From Sinorhizobium arboris LMG 14919 (GTDB lineage Bacteria; Pseudomonadota; Alphaproteobacteria; Rhizobiales; Rhizobiaceae): DNA of 64,000 nt. The notes beneath the pieces are model-generated. The model ran no database searches and was not told the origin of the DNA. It saw nothing but the letters and a program-made list of their open reading frames with translations. Within the stretch, counting starts at the first letter, position 1; every line of letters begins with the position of its first letter. Below, in pieces: positions 8,721 through 16,177 of this stretch. The position numbers and the translations under genes were made by a program. The stretch covers positions 2,131,570-2,195,569 of the forward strand of contig NZ_ATYB01000014.1 in NCBI RefSeq assembly GCF_000427465.1. The letters run 5' to 3'.

Positions 8721-8787
8721 AACATAACACCGATATGTTATTTTTCAACACTCATGTTGGTATTTTGTTATATTTATTTGTGACATT
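8721..8787. promoter_or_regulatory. Promoter/operator region of eryR-tpiB-rpiB
   Basis: The 108-base gap between eryC and eryR is strikingly AT-rich for this genome. It holds AACATA-N7-TATGTT (8721-8739), CAACA-N4-TGTTG (8746-8759) and further GTTAT/TATTTTGTTATA copies. Repeated ATAACA/TGTTAT-like half-sites are what DeoR-family repressors bind. Minus-strand transcription of eryR would start here. Confidence 0.55.
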
Positions 8788-9714
8788 TCACTTCGGACCG
8801 AAGCCCGTATCGATGTGCGGCTCCCAGAATTCGACGGATTCGCGGATCATCCCCACGACGTTGCGGTCGGTCGGTTCGCGCTCCCGGAAGGAGAGTTCCA
8901 GGCAGATTTCATTATCCGTGCCGCCTCCCCTCCTGACGGCCTCGAGCAGTCGTTCGGGCGTGATCCTGCCGTCCCTGTTATAGGCGGCGGTAAAAGGCCA
9001 GTGACCGCCCTTGTTCATGGACGACTGCTTGACGTGGATGATCGGCGACTGCCGCGGAAAGGCCTCTGCCCATGCATAGGGATCGACATCGGCCGGGTTC
9101 GGCGACGTCACGTCGCCATGGTCGATATCGACCATCATCCTCATCGGGATCGGCAGCTCGGCTGCCGCCAGACGCCGGTCGAGTGCCCTGCACTCTTCGA
9201 TCGTGTGGCCGAACTCGCGGCCGACCGACATCGGCTCCCAGAAGACATAGGAAAGGCCCGCCGCCCTGGCGTGCTCCGCCACCTCGCGCCAGCACTCGAT
9301 GGCGATCGCGATCAGCTCCTCGCGACGCGCCGGGTCGTGATAATCCCTGAGCGTGAAGATCGCGAATTGCGTGCCCATACCGGAAGCGCCGAGCTCGGCG
9401 GAGATATCGGCGAAGGTCTTGAACCAGTCGACATAATAGCGCCGGACGTCCGGGTCGGGATGTCCGAAATGATTGAGACGACCATAGGGACCCGTCATGC
9501 CGGAGGTGATTTTCACGCCGGTACGGCCGAGCGCAGTCCGAAATTGCCGGAGCGTCTTGTTGATCGTCGCCGCCGGCCAGCCGGGATTGACGAATTCGTG
9601 CGTGAGCTGGACATAACCGATACGGATCTTCTCGGCGATGGTGTCGATCAGGTCGTCCGCGTCGGCAAAGCGGTTGACCAGAGGATTGGTATTGAGCGAC
9701 AGCGTAAAGGCCAT
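8788..9714 (-). CDS. eryC: TIM-barrel isomerase, probable tetrulose-4-phosphate racemase EryC
   Basis: Xylose-isomerase-like TIM barrel of 308 residues, the length of Brucella EryC. Metal-ligand motifs: Glu in FWEPMSVGREFG, Asp/His in MVDIDHGDV, His in IIHVKQS and Glu in ICLELSF. Brucella EryC is a tetrulose-4-phosphate racemase acting between EryB and EryH. The ATG at 9714 is preceded by AAGGAG lying in the end of the upstream HAD gene. Cytoplasmic, with no signal peptide. Confidence 0.85.
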   Translation of the reverse strand: MAFTLSLNTNPLVNRFADADDLIDTIAEKIRIGYVQLTHEFVNPGWPAATINKTLRQFRTALGRTGVKITSGMTGPYGRLNHFGHPDPDVRRYYVDWFKTFADISAELGASGMGTQFAIFTLRDYHDPARREELIAIAIECWREVAEHARAAGLSYVFWEPMSVGREFGHTIEECRALDRRLAAAELPIPMRMMVDIDHGDVTSPNPADVDPYAWAEAFPRQSPIIHVKQSSMNKGGHWPFTAAYNRDGRITPERLLEAVRRGGGTDNEICLELSFREREPTDRNVVGMIRESVEFWEPHIDTGFGPK

Positions 9715-9727
9715 AGCCGGCTCCTTG

Positions 9728-10573
9728 CTACCAGAGGAATTTCCGGAGGATGAAATCGGGCGCAGCGCCGTGCTCCCGGAAGAGTTGCCGGCGCTCCGCG
9801 TCCGACCGGTGCTCGAGAATGCCGGTGGTGACGAGCACCGAGCCTAGCCCGGCCGCCGCAGCCCCGGCGATGTCATGCTCGACGCTGTCGCCTATGGCAC
9901 AGACGCGCTGCGGCTCCGGCCGCCCGAGAAAATCGAGCGCGAAGTCGTAGATGTCGGCAAACGGCTTGCCGATCCAGCGCACAGGACCTCCCAGCCCTTC
10001 GTAAAGCTCGGCGATGCGACCGGCGCCGAAGGCCGGTCCGCTTCGCGTCAGCATCACCTTGTCCGGGTTCGTACAGAGGCACGGAATGCCCCGCCGGGCG
10101 GCCGGTCCCAGCAGATCTTCGTAATGGGAAAGCGGATGGATATCGCCCTCGCTCCCCGCCAGCAGCACGATGTCGGCGTCCTCACCGCTCTCGGTGCGGA
10201 CGAGATTCAGCCCCTTGAGCGGCGACTGATCGCCATCCCGGCTGATCAGAAGGCATTTGCGCGCCGTGCCACCCTCGCCTTCGGCCTCGCGTTTCAGGAG
10301 TCGCCAGGCAACCTCTCCCGAGGTCAGGAACCAGTCCCAGCTTCCGCCCTCGAAACCGAGTGCCTCCAGCCGCCGATCGTTCTCGGCCGAGCGCTTGCCG
10401 GAATTGGAGAGGATGATGACCCGCTTACCGGCCTGCTTGAGGCGGACAAGCGTTTCCGCAGCACCCGGATACGGTCCGCGCCCGTCTCTCAGCACTCCGT
10501 ATTGATCCACGAGGAAAGCGTCATATGCGTCTGCGACCGCAGAGAGGGCGGGAATTTCCCGGACGACGCTCAT
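9728..10573 (-). CDS. HAD-superfamily class IIA hydrolase
   Basis: HAD class IIA (NagD-like) protein, 281 residues from the ATG that overlaps the kinase stop by 4 bases (ATGA); a longer in-frame reading has no support. Motif I is FLVDQYGVLRDG, keeping the nucleophile Asp but with Tyr where most HAD phosphatases have the second Asp. Motif II is ILSNSGKRS, the Lys motif IGKPFADIY and the acidic motif IGDSVEHDIAG. Such Trp/Tyr replacement occurs in the TIGR01459-type subfamily. It may remove phosphate from a dead-end polyol phosphate, or may have a weak or different activity. Confidence 0.75.
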   Translation of the reverse strand: MSVVREIPALSAVADAYDAFLVDQYGVLRDGRGPYPGAAETLVRLKQAGKRVIILSNSGKRSAENDRRLEALGFEGGSWDWFLTSGEVAWRLLKREAEGEGGTARKCLLISRDGDQSPLKGLNLVRTESGEDADIVLLAGSEGDIHPLSHYEDLLGPAARRGIPCLCTNPDKVMLTRSGPAFGAGRIAELYEGLGGPVRWIGKPFADIYDFALDFLGRPEPQRVCAIGDSVEHDIAGAAAAGLGSVLVTTGILEHRSDAERRQLFREHGAAPDFILRKFLW

Positions 10574-11853
10574 AGCACGCCCGCCTCTTTCGCTCCGGAA
10601 AGCGCCAGGCGAGCGGCGCCGGCAGCCGCCTCTTCCGATAGCACCGGCAGGAAGGGAACCATGAGCCTTCGTTCTCGGATTTCGGTCCACACCCCGTTCT
10701 TCGCGCCTCCGCCGACGGTGCGGATCGAACCCAAGGCCGGGCTGCCGAGGGATACGAGCCGTTCATAGGCACGGCGCTCGACCTCCGCGATGCCCTCGAA
10801 GGTCGCCTTCAGGAATTCGGAGTCCTCCGCCGGGCGCGGTTCCATGCGCGGCATGAAGGCGGGATCGGCCACCGGAAACCGCTCACCGGGTTTCAGCAGA
10901 GGATAAAAGTCGAGGCCCGTGTCGGTGGCCGGATCGATCCTTTCCGAAAGCTCGGCGATCCGCTCGGCGCTGAAATGCGCCGCGAGCACCGCGCCGCCTG
11001 TGTTGGAGGCGCCGCCCGCAAGCCACATATCGCCGATCCGGTGGCTGTAGAGCCCATATTGCGGGGCAAAGAGCGGCCTGTCGGAGAGCATCTTCACCGT
11101 CAGCGTCGTGCCCAGCGCGCTGACGCCGTCACCCGGCCGATCAGCGCCGGTCGCAAGGAATGAGGCGCAGCCGTCCGTCGTACCCGCAACGACAACGGTT
11201 TCGCTCGGCAGGCCGAAGGCTTCCGCCGCGGCCGGCGAGATCGTCGCGACCGGTGCCCCCGCCGGCAGCACGTCCGGCAGGAGTTCGACGCGCGCCCCCG
11301 TCCGCTGGATCCACTCCGGCCAACTGCGGGCCACCGGATCGTAGCCGGTCTTCAGCGCGTTGTTCTCGTCGCTGACATCGTAGAGCCCGGTAAAATGCCC
11401 GGCGAGCCAGTCCGCCTGGTGAATGACACGGAAGACCTCCGGGAGCGACTGGAAGGTCAGAAGCTTGGCGAGGCCGGAGGTTGCGCCATGCGCCGCGCTC
11501 TCCTCCGGTGCATGGGCGGCGATGCGCTTGAGAATCGCCGGGTCGGCAACCGGATCGTTATACATCAGCGGCGTCGCGAGCGGCGCGCCGTCGGCGGCGA
11601 CCGGGAGCATGGTGCCCGACGTGCCGTCAATGCCGATCGCACGCACACGCGACACGTCGATCGCGGCAAGCGTCTCCGCGAGCGCGGACCTTAAGGCCCT
11701 CCACCAGCCGAGCGGATCGCGATGGTCATCGGTAAGGGCGGCCAGTTTGGCCGCACCCGATGCGACCACTTCGCCCGCAGCCGTCATCGCGACGGCACGC
11801 GCGCCGGAGGTGCCCATGTCGATTCCGAGAACGAGACCGCTTTCCCCGCTCAT
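10570..11853 (-). CDS. FGGY-family carbohydrate kinase
   Basis: Sugar or ketose kinase of 427 residues, with N-terminal GIDMGTSGARAVAM (phosphate loop), a central DGTSGTMLP, the ATP-site region VVAGTTDGCASFLATGA and the C-terminal GGGAKNGVWTEIRE. It is shorter than typical 480-520 residue FGGY kinases. Its start overlaps the aldolase stop (ATGA), so the two are translated together. The pair suggests phosphorylation of a ketose made from L-arabitol or ribitol, followed by aldol cleavage or epimerisation. S. meliloti mutants place adonitol and L-arabitol use in this locus, but the exact substrate here is inference. Confidence 0.8.
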   Translation of the reverse strand: MSGESGLVLGIDMGTSGARAVAMTAAGEVVASGAAKLAALTDDHRDPLGWWRALRSALAETLAAIDVSRVRAIGIDGTSGTMLPVAADGAPLATPLMYNDPVADPAILKRIAAHAPEESAAHGATSGLAKLLTFQSLPEVFRVIHQADWLAGHFTGLYDVSDENNALKTGYDPVARSWPEWIQRTGARVELLPDVLPAGAPVATISPAAAEAFGLPSETVVVAGTTDGCASFLATGADRPGDGVSALGTTLTVKMLSDRPLFAPQYGLYSHRIGDMWLAGGASNTGGAVLAAHFSAERIAELSERIDPATDTGLDFYPLLKPGERFPVADPAFMPRMEPRPAEDSEFLKATFEGIAEVERRAYERLVSLGSPALGSIRTVGGGAKNGVWTEIRERRLMVPFLPVLSEEAAAGAARLALSGAKEAGVL

Positions 11854-12905
11854 TGCAGCACCTGCCCTGCCCGGTTCAGCTGCTGGCGATATTTTTCCGC
11901 GTCCCAGCCGAGGAGTTCCGCATTCTCCGCATCGGTGAGGTAGCGCAGCCTTGCGCCGGCCGGAATGCGCGCCGTCACGTCCGAAAGGCAGCGCGCCATG
12001 GCGAGCGCGCCGGCCGAAATTTCCTTGAGCACCAATGCGCCCTTGCCGGGAAAGAGAAGGAGCGGCGGCAGGCTCTCTCCGGTGCGGCGGAAACCTTCCT
12101 CGAGGGCGAGGGCATTCTCGCCCGGAGCGGCGATGACCGATCCCTTGCCGAGAAAGATCACGTGGTCCGGATAGAGGCTTCCTCCTGCGGCGATCCTGCA
12201 GCTTTCGAGGTCGGTCGCAGCATCGTGCAGCCGCTCGTCGTCCGGCAGCCGATAGGCGCTGTTGACCGAAAGACGCGACAGCGCCTCCAGGTCGGCGGAA
12301 GGCGCCCGCCGCACCGGCACGGCAAAGCGTCGGGATACCTCTGCGAGAAGACGCGCCGCTTCCCCGACCGTCTCGGCGGCGACGGCGAGCCCGTGATTTC
12401 CGAGCACCAGGACCGAGGTGTCCTCCTGAATCCGCTCGGCGATTGCCTTGGCGAGCGGCAGCCCCGGCCTGGCATAGGGAACGAAGGCGTAGGGAATTCC
12501 CTGAAGCTTCTCCCCGGCAATCGCCGCCGCATCGGCCTTGACGGCGGTTGCGATCGTCTCGACGCAGTGAACGTGAACCACCACCTTCTGCGGCATCAGC
12601 GCGTGAACCGTGGTTTCGATTGACGGTCTGAGGCCCGAGGGGTTCAGAGTCTTGACGACGAAATCCTGCGCCTTCTCCGTCGCCGGGTCGTCCCGCTCCA
12701 ATGCGTCGAGCAGCGGGTCGAGCGCGACCGGCACCATCACGTCACGCTGACGGGCATGGGCGAGCCACAGGCCGGAAGCCTTGATCCAGAGGATTCCACC
12801 CTCCTTGATCGAGGTATTGCCGCCCGCGCCCTGAACGAGATCCGGGTCGGCGCCGACGCGCGCCGAGAGATCGAGAAGCGCTTCGAATTCGGAGCTTCGC
12901 AACAT
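11850..12905 (-). CDS. Class II aldolase/adducin family protein (long form)
   Basis: 351 residues. The class II aldolase fold covers about residues 8-230: GAGGNTSIK near the N-terminus, metal-binding VVHVHCVE and GNHGLAVAAE. The C-terminal 120 residues resemble the extended N-terminal halves of RhaD-type rhamnulose-1-phosphate aldolases. The ATG at 12905 is chosen over a TTG one codon upstream because AAGGA lies 7 bases before it. It lies between eryB and the kinase, only 13 bases from eryB. It probably cleaves or epimerises a ketopentose phosphate. Confidence 0.75.
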   Translation of the reverse strand: MLRSSEFEALLDLSARVGADPDLVQGAGGNTSIKEGGILWIKASGLWLAHARQRDVMVPVALDPLLDALERDDPATEKAQDFVVKTLNPSGLRPSIETTVHALMPQKVVVHVHCVETIATAVKADAAAIAGEKLQGIPYAFVPYARPGLPLAKAIAERIQEDTSVLVLGNHGLAVAAETVGEAARLLAEVSRRFAVPVRRAPSADLEALSRLSVNSAYRLPDDERLHDAATDLESCRIAAGGSLYPDHVIFLGKGSVIAAPGENALALEEGFRRTGESLPPLLLFPGKGALVLKEISAGALAMARCLSDVTARIPAGARLRYLTDAENAELLGWDAEKYRQQLNRAGQVLQ

Positions 12906-12918
12906 CAATTCTTCCTTC

Positions 12919-14433
12919 TCACGCCGCAGCCTGCTGACCTTCGAGCCAGCCGCTGAAGGCCCGCTTCTCGGCTTCGCTCATGTGCAGGCCGTGCTTCGTG
13001 CGCCGCTCCATCAGGTCTTCCGCCGTTCGCGCCCATTCGTTTTCGATGAGGAAGCGGGCCTCCCGCTCCCGAAAGAGCGGGGTGAACGCCATTCCAAGCT
13101 CGTCGAGAGAGGTGGCGCTGCCGATCAGTTCATGCGCCCGCGTGCCGTAAAGCCGGGCGTAGTGCTTGGCGAGGTCCGCCGGCAGCCATCGGTAGCGCGC
13201 GCGCAACTCGCCAAGGAACTGGTCGAAATCCGCGTCCGCCATGTCGCCGCCCGGCAGATGCGCGCGCGCCGTCCAGGCCGGCCCCATGCGCGGAAAGAAA
13301 GGTTTCAGCCGTTCGAGCGCGTGTTCGGACAGCTTGCGGAACGTCGTGATCTTGCCGCCGAAAACCGAGAGCAGCGGCGCTTCCTTGCCGGCGGCGTCGA
13401 GCTCGAAAATATAGTCGCGCGTCACCGCCGACGGATTTTCGGCATTGTCGTCGTAAAGCGGACGCACACCCGAGAAGCTGTGAAGGATGTCGTCCGGCGT
13501 CAGTTGCTGCTTGAAATAGCGGTTCACCGATTTCAGGAGATAGGCGACCTCGTTTTCGTCGGCCGTGACGTCCTCCGGCCGCCCGTCATAGGGAATATCC
13601 GTGGTGCCGATCAGCGCCAGGTCGTTCTGATAGGGGTTGATGAAGATCACGCGCTTGTCGGGGTTCTGGACGAGATAGGCTTGCCGCCCCTCCCAGAACT
13701 TCGGCACGACGATGTGGCTGCCCTTGACGAGCCGCACGCTGCGGCTCGAATTCAGTCCCGCAACCCGGCCGATAACGTCGTTGACCCAGGGCCCGGCGGT
13801 GTTGACCACGCAGCGCGCCTTCGCCTCCGTCTTCGCGCCGGTCTCGGTATCGGTCATCTCGACGTGCCAGAGGTCGTCTCGCCGGCGAATACCGGTGCAG
13901 GCCGTGCGGGTCAGAATCCGGGCGCCTTTCCTTTTCGCGTCGAGCGCGTTCAGCACGACGAGGCGGGCATCGTCCACCCAGCAGTCGGAATATTCGAAGG
14001 CCTTGGGATAGGCAGGCTTGATCGCAGCGCCTTCCGGGGCGGTGCGCAGGTTGAGCACCCGCGTCCCGGGAAGGCGCTTGCGGCCGCCCAGGTGATCGTA
14101 GAGGAAGAGGCCGAGCCGTACGAGCCAGGCCGGCCTGTCGGCGGGATTGTGCGGCAGCACGAAACGCATCGGCCAGATGATGTGAGGTGCGGATTCCAGC
14201 AGGACCTCGCGCTCTATCAGGGCTTCGCGCACCAGACGGAACTCGTAATATTCAAGGTAGCGCAAGCCGCCATGGACGAGCTTGCCCGAGCGGGAACTCG
14301 TGCCCTGCGCCAGATCGTCCTTCTCGCAGAGCAGAACGGAGAGCCCCCGCCCTGCCGCGTCCCGGGCAATGCCGGCTCCGTTTATGCCGCCGCCGATGAC
14401 GAAAAGGTCGTATGTGCCGGTTTCGGAACTCAC
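12919..14433 (-). CDS. eryB: FAD-dependent erythritol-phosphate dehydrogenase EryB (GlpD family)
   Basis: GlpD-type flavoprotein that oxidises L-erythritol-4-phosphate to L-3-tetrulose-4-phosphate, passing electrons to quinone at the inner face of the membrane. The FAD-binding VIGGGINGAGIARDAAGRG is near the N-terminus, followed by GTSSRSGKLVHGGLRYLE and the C-terminal GlpD-type helical domain. The GTG at 14433 is proposed as start: AGGAG lies 8 bases before it and the 504-residue length matches Brucella EryB (about 502). An ATG at 14457 would add 8 residues but has no ribosome-binding site. Confidence 0.85.
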   Translation of the reverse strand: MSSETGTYDLFVIGGGINGAGIARDAAGRGLSVLLCEKDDLAQGTSSRSGKLVHGGLRYLEYYEFRLVREALIEREVLLESAPHIIWPMRFVLPHNPADRPAWLVRLGLFLYDHLGGRKRLPGTRVLNLRTAPEGAAIKPAYPKAFEYSDCWVDDARLVVLNALDAKRKGARILTRTACTGIRRRDDLWHVEMTDTETGAKTEAKARCVVNTAGPWVNDVIGRVAGLNSSRSVRLVKGSHIVVPKFWEGRQAYLVQNPDKRVIFINPYQNDLALIGTTDIPYDGRPEDVTADENEVAYLLKSVNRYFKQQLTPDDILHSFSGVRPLYDDNAENPSAVTRDYIFELDAAGKEAPLLSVFGGKITTFRKLSEHALERLKPFFPRMGPAWTARAHLPGGDMADADFDQFLGELRARYRWLPADLAKHYARLYGTRAHELIGSATSLDELGMAFTPLFREREARFLIENEWARTAEDLMERRTKHGLHMSEAEKRAFSGWLEGQQAAA

Positions 14434-14461
14434 GTGCTTGTCTCCTGTCGTCGTCATGCGG

Positions 14462-15130
14462 TCAGGCGGCCTCGCCCTTGGGTTTGTCCTGATGTCCGTA
14501 TGTGGCAAATCCCTTGATCACGCCGGCGACTTCCTCCTGCGGCAGGACCACCGGGCCGCCGATCAGGAGCGCGTGGTAATATTGCTTGGCGATCGTCTCG
14601 AGTTCGACCGCCGCCCACATCGCCTTTTCCAGGCTCGAACCGGTCGCGATCATGCCGTGATTGGCCATGAGGCAGGCGGAACGCCCCTCCATCGCCTTCA
14701 GCACATTTTCCGACAGCGCCTTCGTGCCGTAGCGGGCGTAATCGGCGACGCGCACGTCGGAGCCGCCGAAGGCGGCGATCATATAGTGACAGGCGGGGAT
14801 GGGCTTGCGTGCGATGGCCAGGATCGTCGAAAACGTCGCATGGGTATGGACGACTGCGCCGACATCCGGCCGCGCCCGCATGATGTCGAGGTGGAACGGC
14901 CATTCGACCGACGGCCTCTTGGGCCCTGACCAGGCGCCGTATTCGGCGCCGATCGGCATGGCGACGATCATGTCAGGCGTCATCTCGGCATAGGGTATCG
15001 CAGAGGGCGTGATCAGCATCGTGTCGCCGTGACGCAGGCTGATGTTGCCCGACGTGCCCTGGTTGAGACCGATCGCATTCATGTGGCGGCAATGGTCGAT
15101 GATCGACTGGCGCAGTTGAAGTTCGCTCAT
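14462..15130 (-). CDS. Class II aldolase, FucA-like
   Basis: 222 residues, the usual length of L-fuculose-1-phosphate aldolase. Zinc ligands are visible at His95 and His97 (VVHTHATF) and in the later ANHG motif; the likely catalytic acid is Glu76. GTSGNIS (residues 25-31) forms the phosphate-binding loop. The family cleaves a ketose-1-phosphate to dihydroxyacetone phosphate and an aldehyde. Set between the dehydrogenase and eryB genes, it could split a ketopentose phosphate made by EryA and EryB from pentitols. The substrate is inferred, not shown. Confidence 0.82.
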   Translation of the reverse strand: MSELQLRQSIIDHCRHMNAIGLNQGTSGNISLRHGDTMLITPSAIPYAEMTPDMIVAMPIGAEYGAWSGPKRPSVEWPFHLDIMRARPDVGAVVHTHATFSTILAIARKPIPACHYMIAAFGGSDVRVADYARYGTKALSENVLKAMEGRSACLMANHGMIATGSSLEKAMWAAVELETIAKQYYHALLIGGPVVLPQEEVAGVIKGFATYGHQDKPKGEAA

Positions 15131-15139
15131 CTTCCTACC

Positions 15140-16177
15140 TCAGCACGGATTGACCGGCGGCAGGCCGGCGATGTAGCGGCGCACTTCCTCTGCGGCCATT
15201 TCCGCCGCGTGGGTCACGGTGCGCACCGACGCACCCGCGATATGCGGGGTGAGCGTCACGTTGGGGAGCTTCAGCAGCGGCCAGTCTTCGGGCACGGGCT
15301 CGACGGCAAAGGTCTCCAGCATGGCGCTTGCAAGATGGCCGCTGACGAGATTGTCGTAGAGCGCATCATAGTCGCAGAGCGGCCCCCGCGCCGTGTTCAC
15401 GAAGATCGCCCCCGGCTTCATCTTCGCGAAGGTCTCCGCATTCATCATGTTTTTCGTCTCTTCGCTGACGCGCGGATGCAGCGTCACCAGGTCGGTGCGG
15501 GCGAGCAGATCGTCGAGCGAGACGTGCTCCACACCGGCATTCCGGTCTTCGGCGCTGAGCTGCACATAGGGATCGTGGACGAGCACCTTGGTGCCGAAGG
15601 CGCGGAGCAGCCGGACCACCTTGGTGCCGATATTGCCGTAGCCGATGACGCCGACCGTCATTTCGGAGAGCTCGCGGCCGGTGCGGTCGGCGCGGTAGAG
15701 ATCGCCGCGCCACTCGCTCCGCCTCAGTGCCTCGTGCCCCACGCGAATGAGCCGCGTCTCCGCCAGAATGGCGCCGATCGTGAATTCGGCGACGGCGCTC
15801 GCATTCCGGCCGGGCGTGTTGACGACCCGGACTCCCGCATCGCGAGCAGCTTTCATGTCGATATTGACGGGGCCGCCGCGCGAGACGGCGACGAGCTTCA
15901 ATCCCGGCAGGTCGGCCAGCATCGTTCGCGACAGGGGTGCAAGCTGCGTCACGAGGATTTCGGCATCGCCGATGAAGTCGACGATTTCACCGGGCTTGCC
16001 GAGATATTCCTTGAGGCCGTCCATGCCCTCCACGGCATAGCCGTGCTCCATCGGCACGTCCGGCCAGGGCAGTTCGTGCATGCTTATCTCATGCCCGTCG
16101 CCGCATGCCTCGACGATCTTGTCGCGAAAAACATCCGGCAGCATGAACCGGTCGCCGATAATGGCTATCTTCTTCAT
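15140..16177 (-). CDS. D-isomer-specific 2-hydroxyacid dehydrogenase (SerA-like)
   Basis: 345 residues. Substrate-binding halves flank the NAD-binding Rossmann domain, marked by VGVIGYGNIGTKV. Catalytic Arg (VNTARGPLCDYDAL), Glu (FAVEPVP) and His (TPHIAGAS) are in the family positions. It lacks the ACT domain of biosynthetic SerA. The start overlaps the eryA stop (ATGA). Among polyol genes it probably oxidises a hydroxy acid or reduces a glycolate-like product of aldol cleavage. It may serve to recycle glycolaldehyde-derived glycolate. Confidence 0.8.
   Translation of the reverse strand: MKKIAIIGDRFMLPDVFRDKIVEACGDGHEISMHELPWPDVPMEHGYAVEGMDGLKEYLGKPGEIVDFIGDAEILVTQLAPLSRTMLADLPGLKLVAVSRGGPVNIDMKAARDAGVRVVNTPGRNASAVAEFTIGAILAETRLIRVGHEALRRSEWRGDLYRADRTGRELSEMTVGVIGYGNIGTKVVRLLRAFGTKVLVHDPYVQLSAEDRNAGVEHVSLDDLLARTDLVTLHPRVSEETKNMMNAETFAKMKPGAIFVNTARGPLCDYDALYDNLVSGHLASAMLETFAVEPVPEDWPLLKLPNVTLTPHIAGASVRTVTHAAEMAAEEVRRYIAGLPPVNPC

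Noticed and set aside
9728..10690. 320-residue form of the HAD protein
   Set aside because: The extra 39 residues read out of the kinase gene in another frame; the ATG overlapping the kinase stop gives the family N-terminus.
12919..14508. Longest reading of eryB from 14508
   Set aside because: The N-terminal extension is arginine-rich, overlaps the upstream aldolase gene and lacks a ribosome-binding site, whereas the GTG at 14433 has one.
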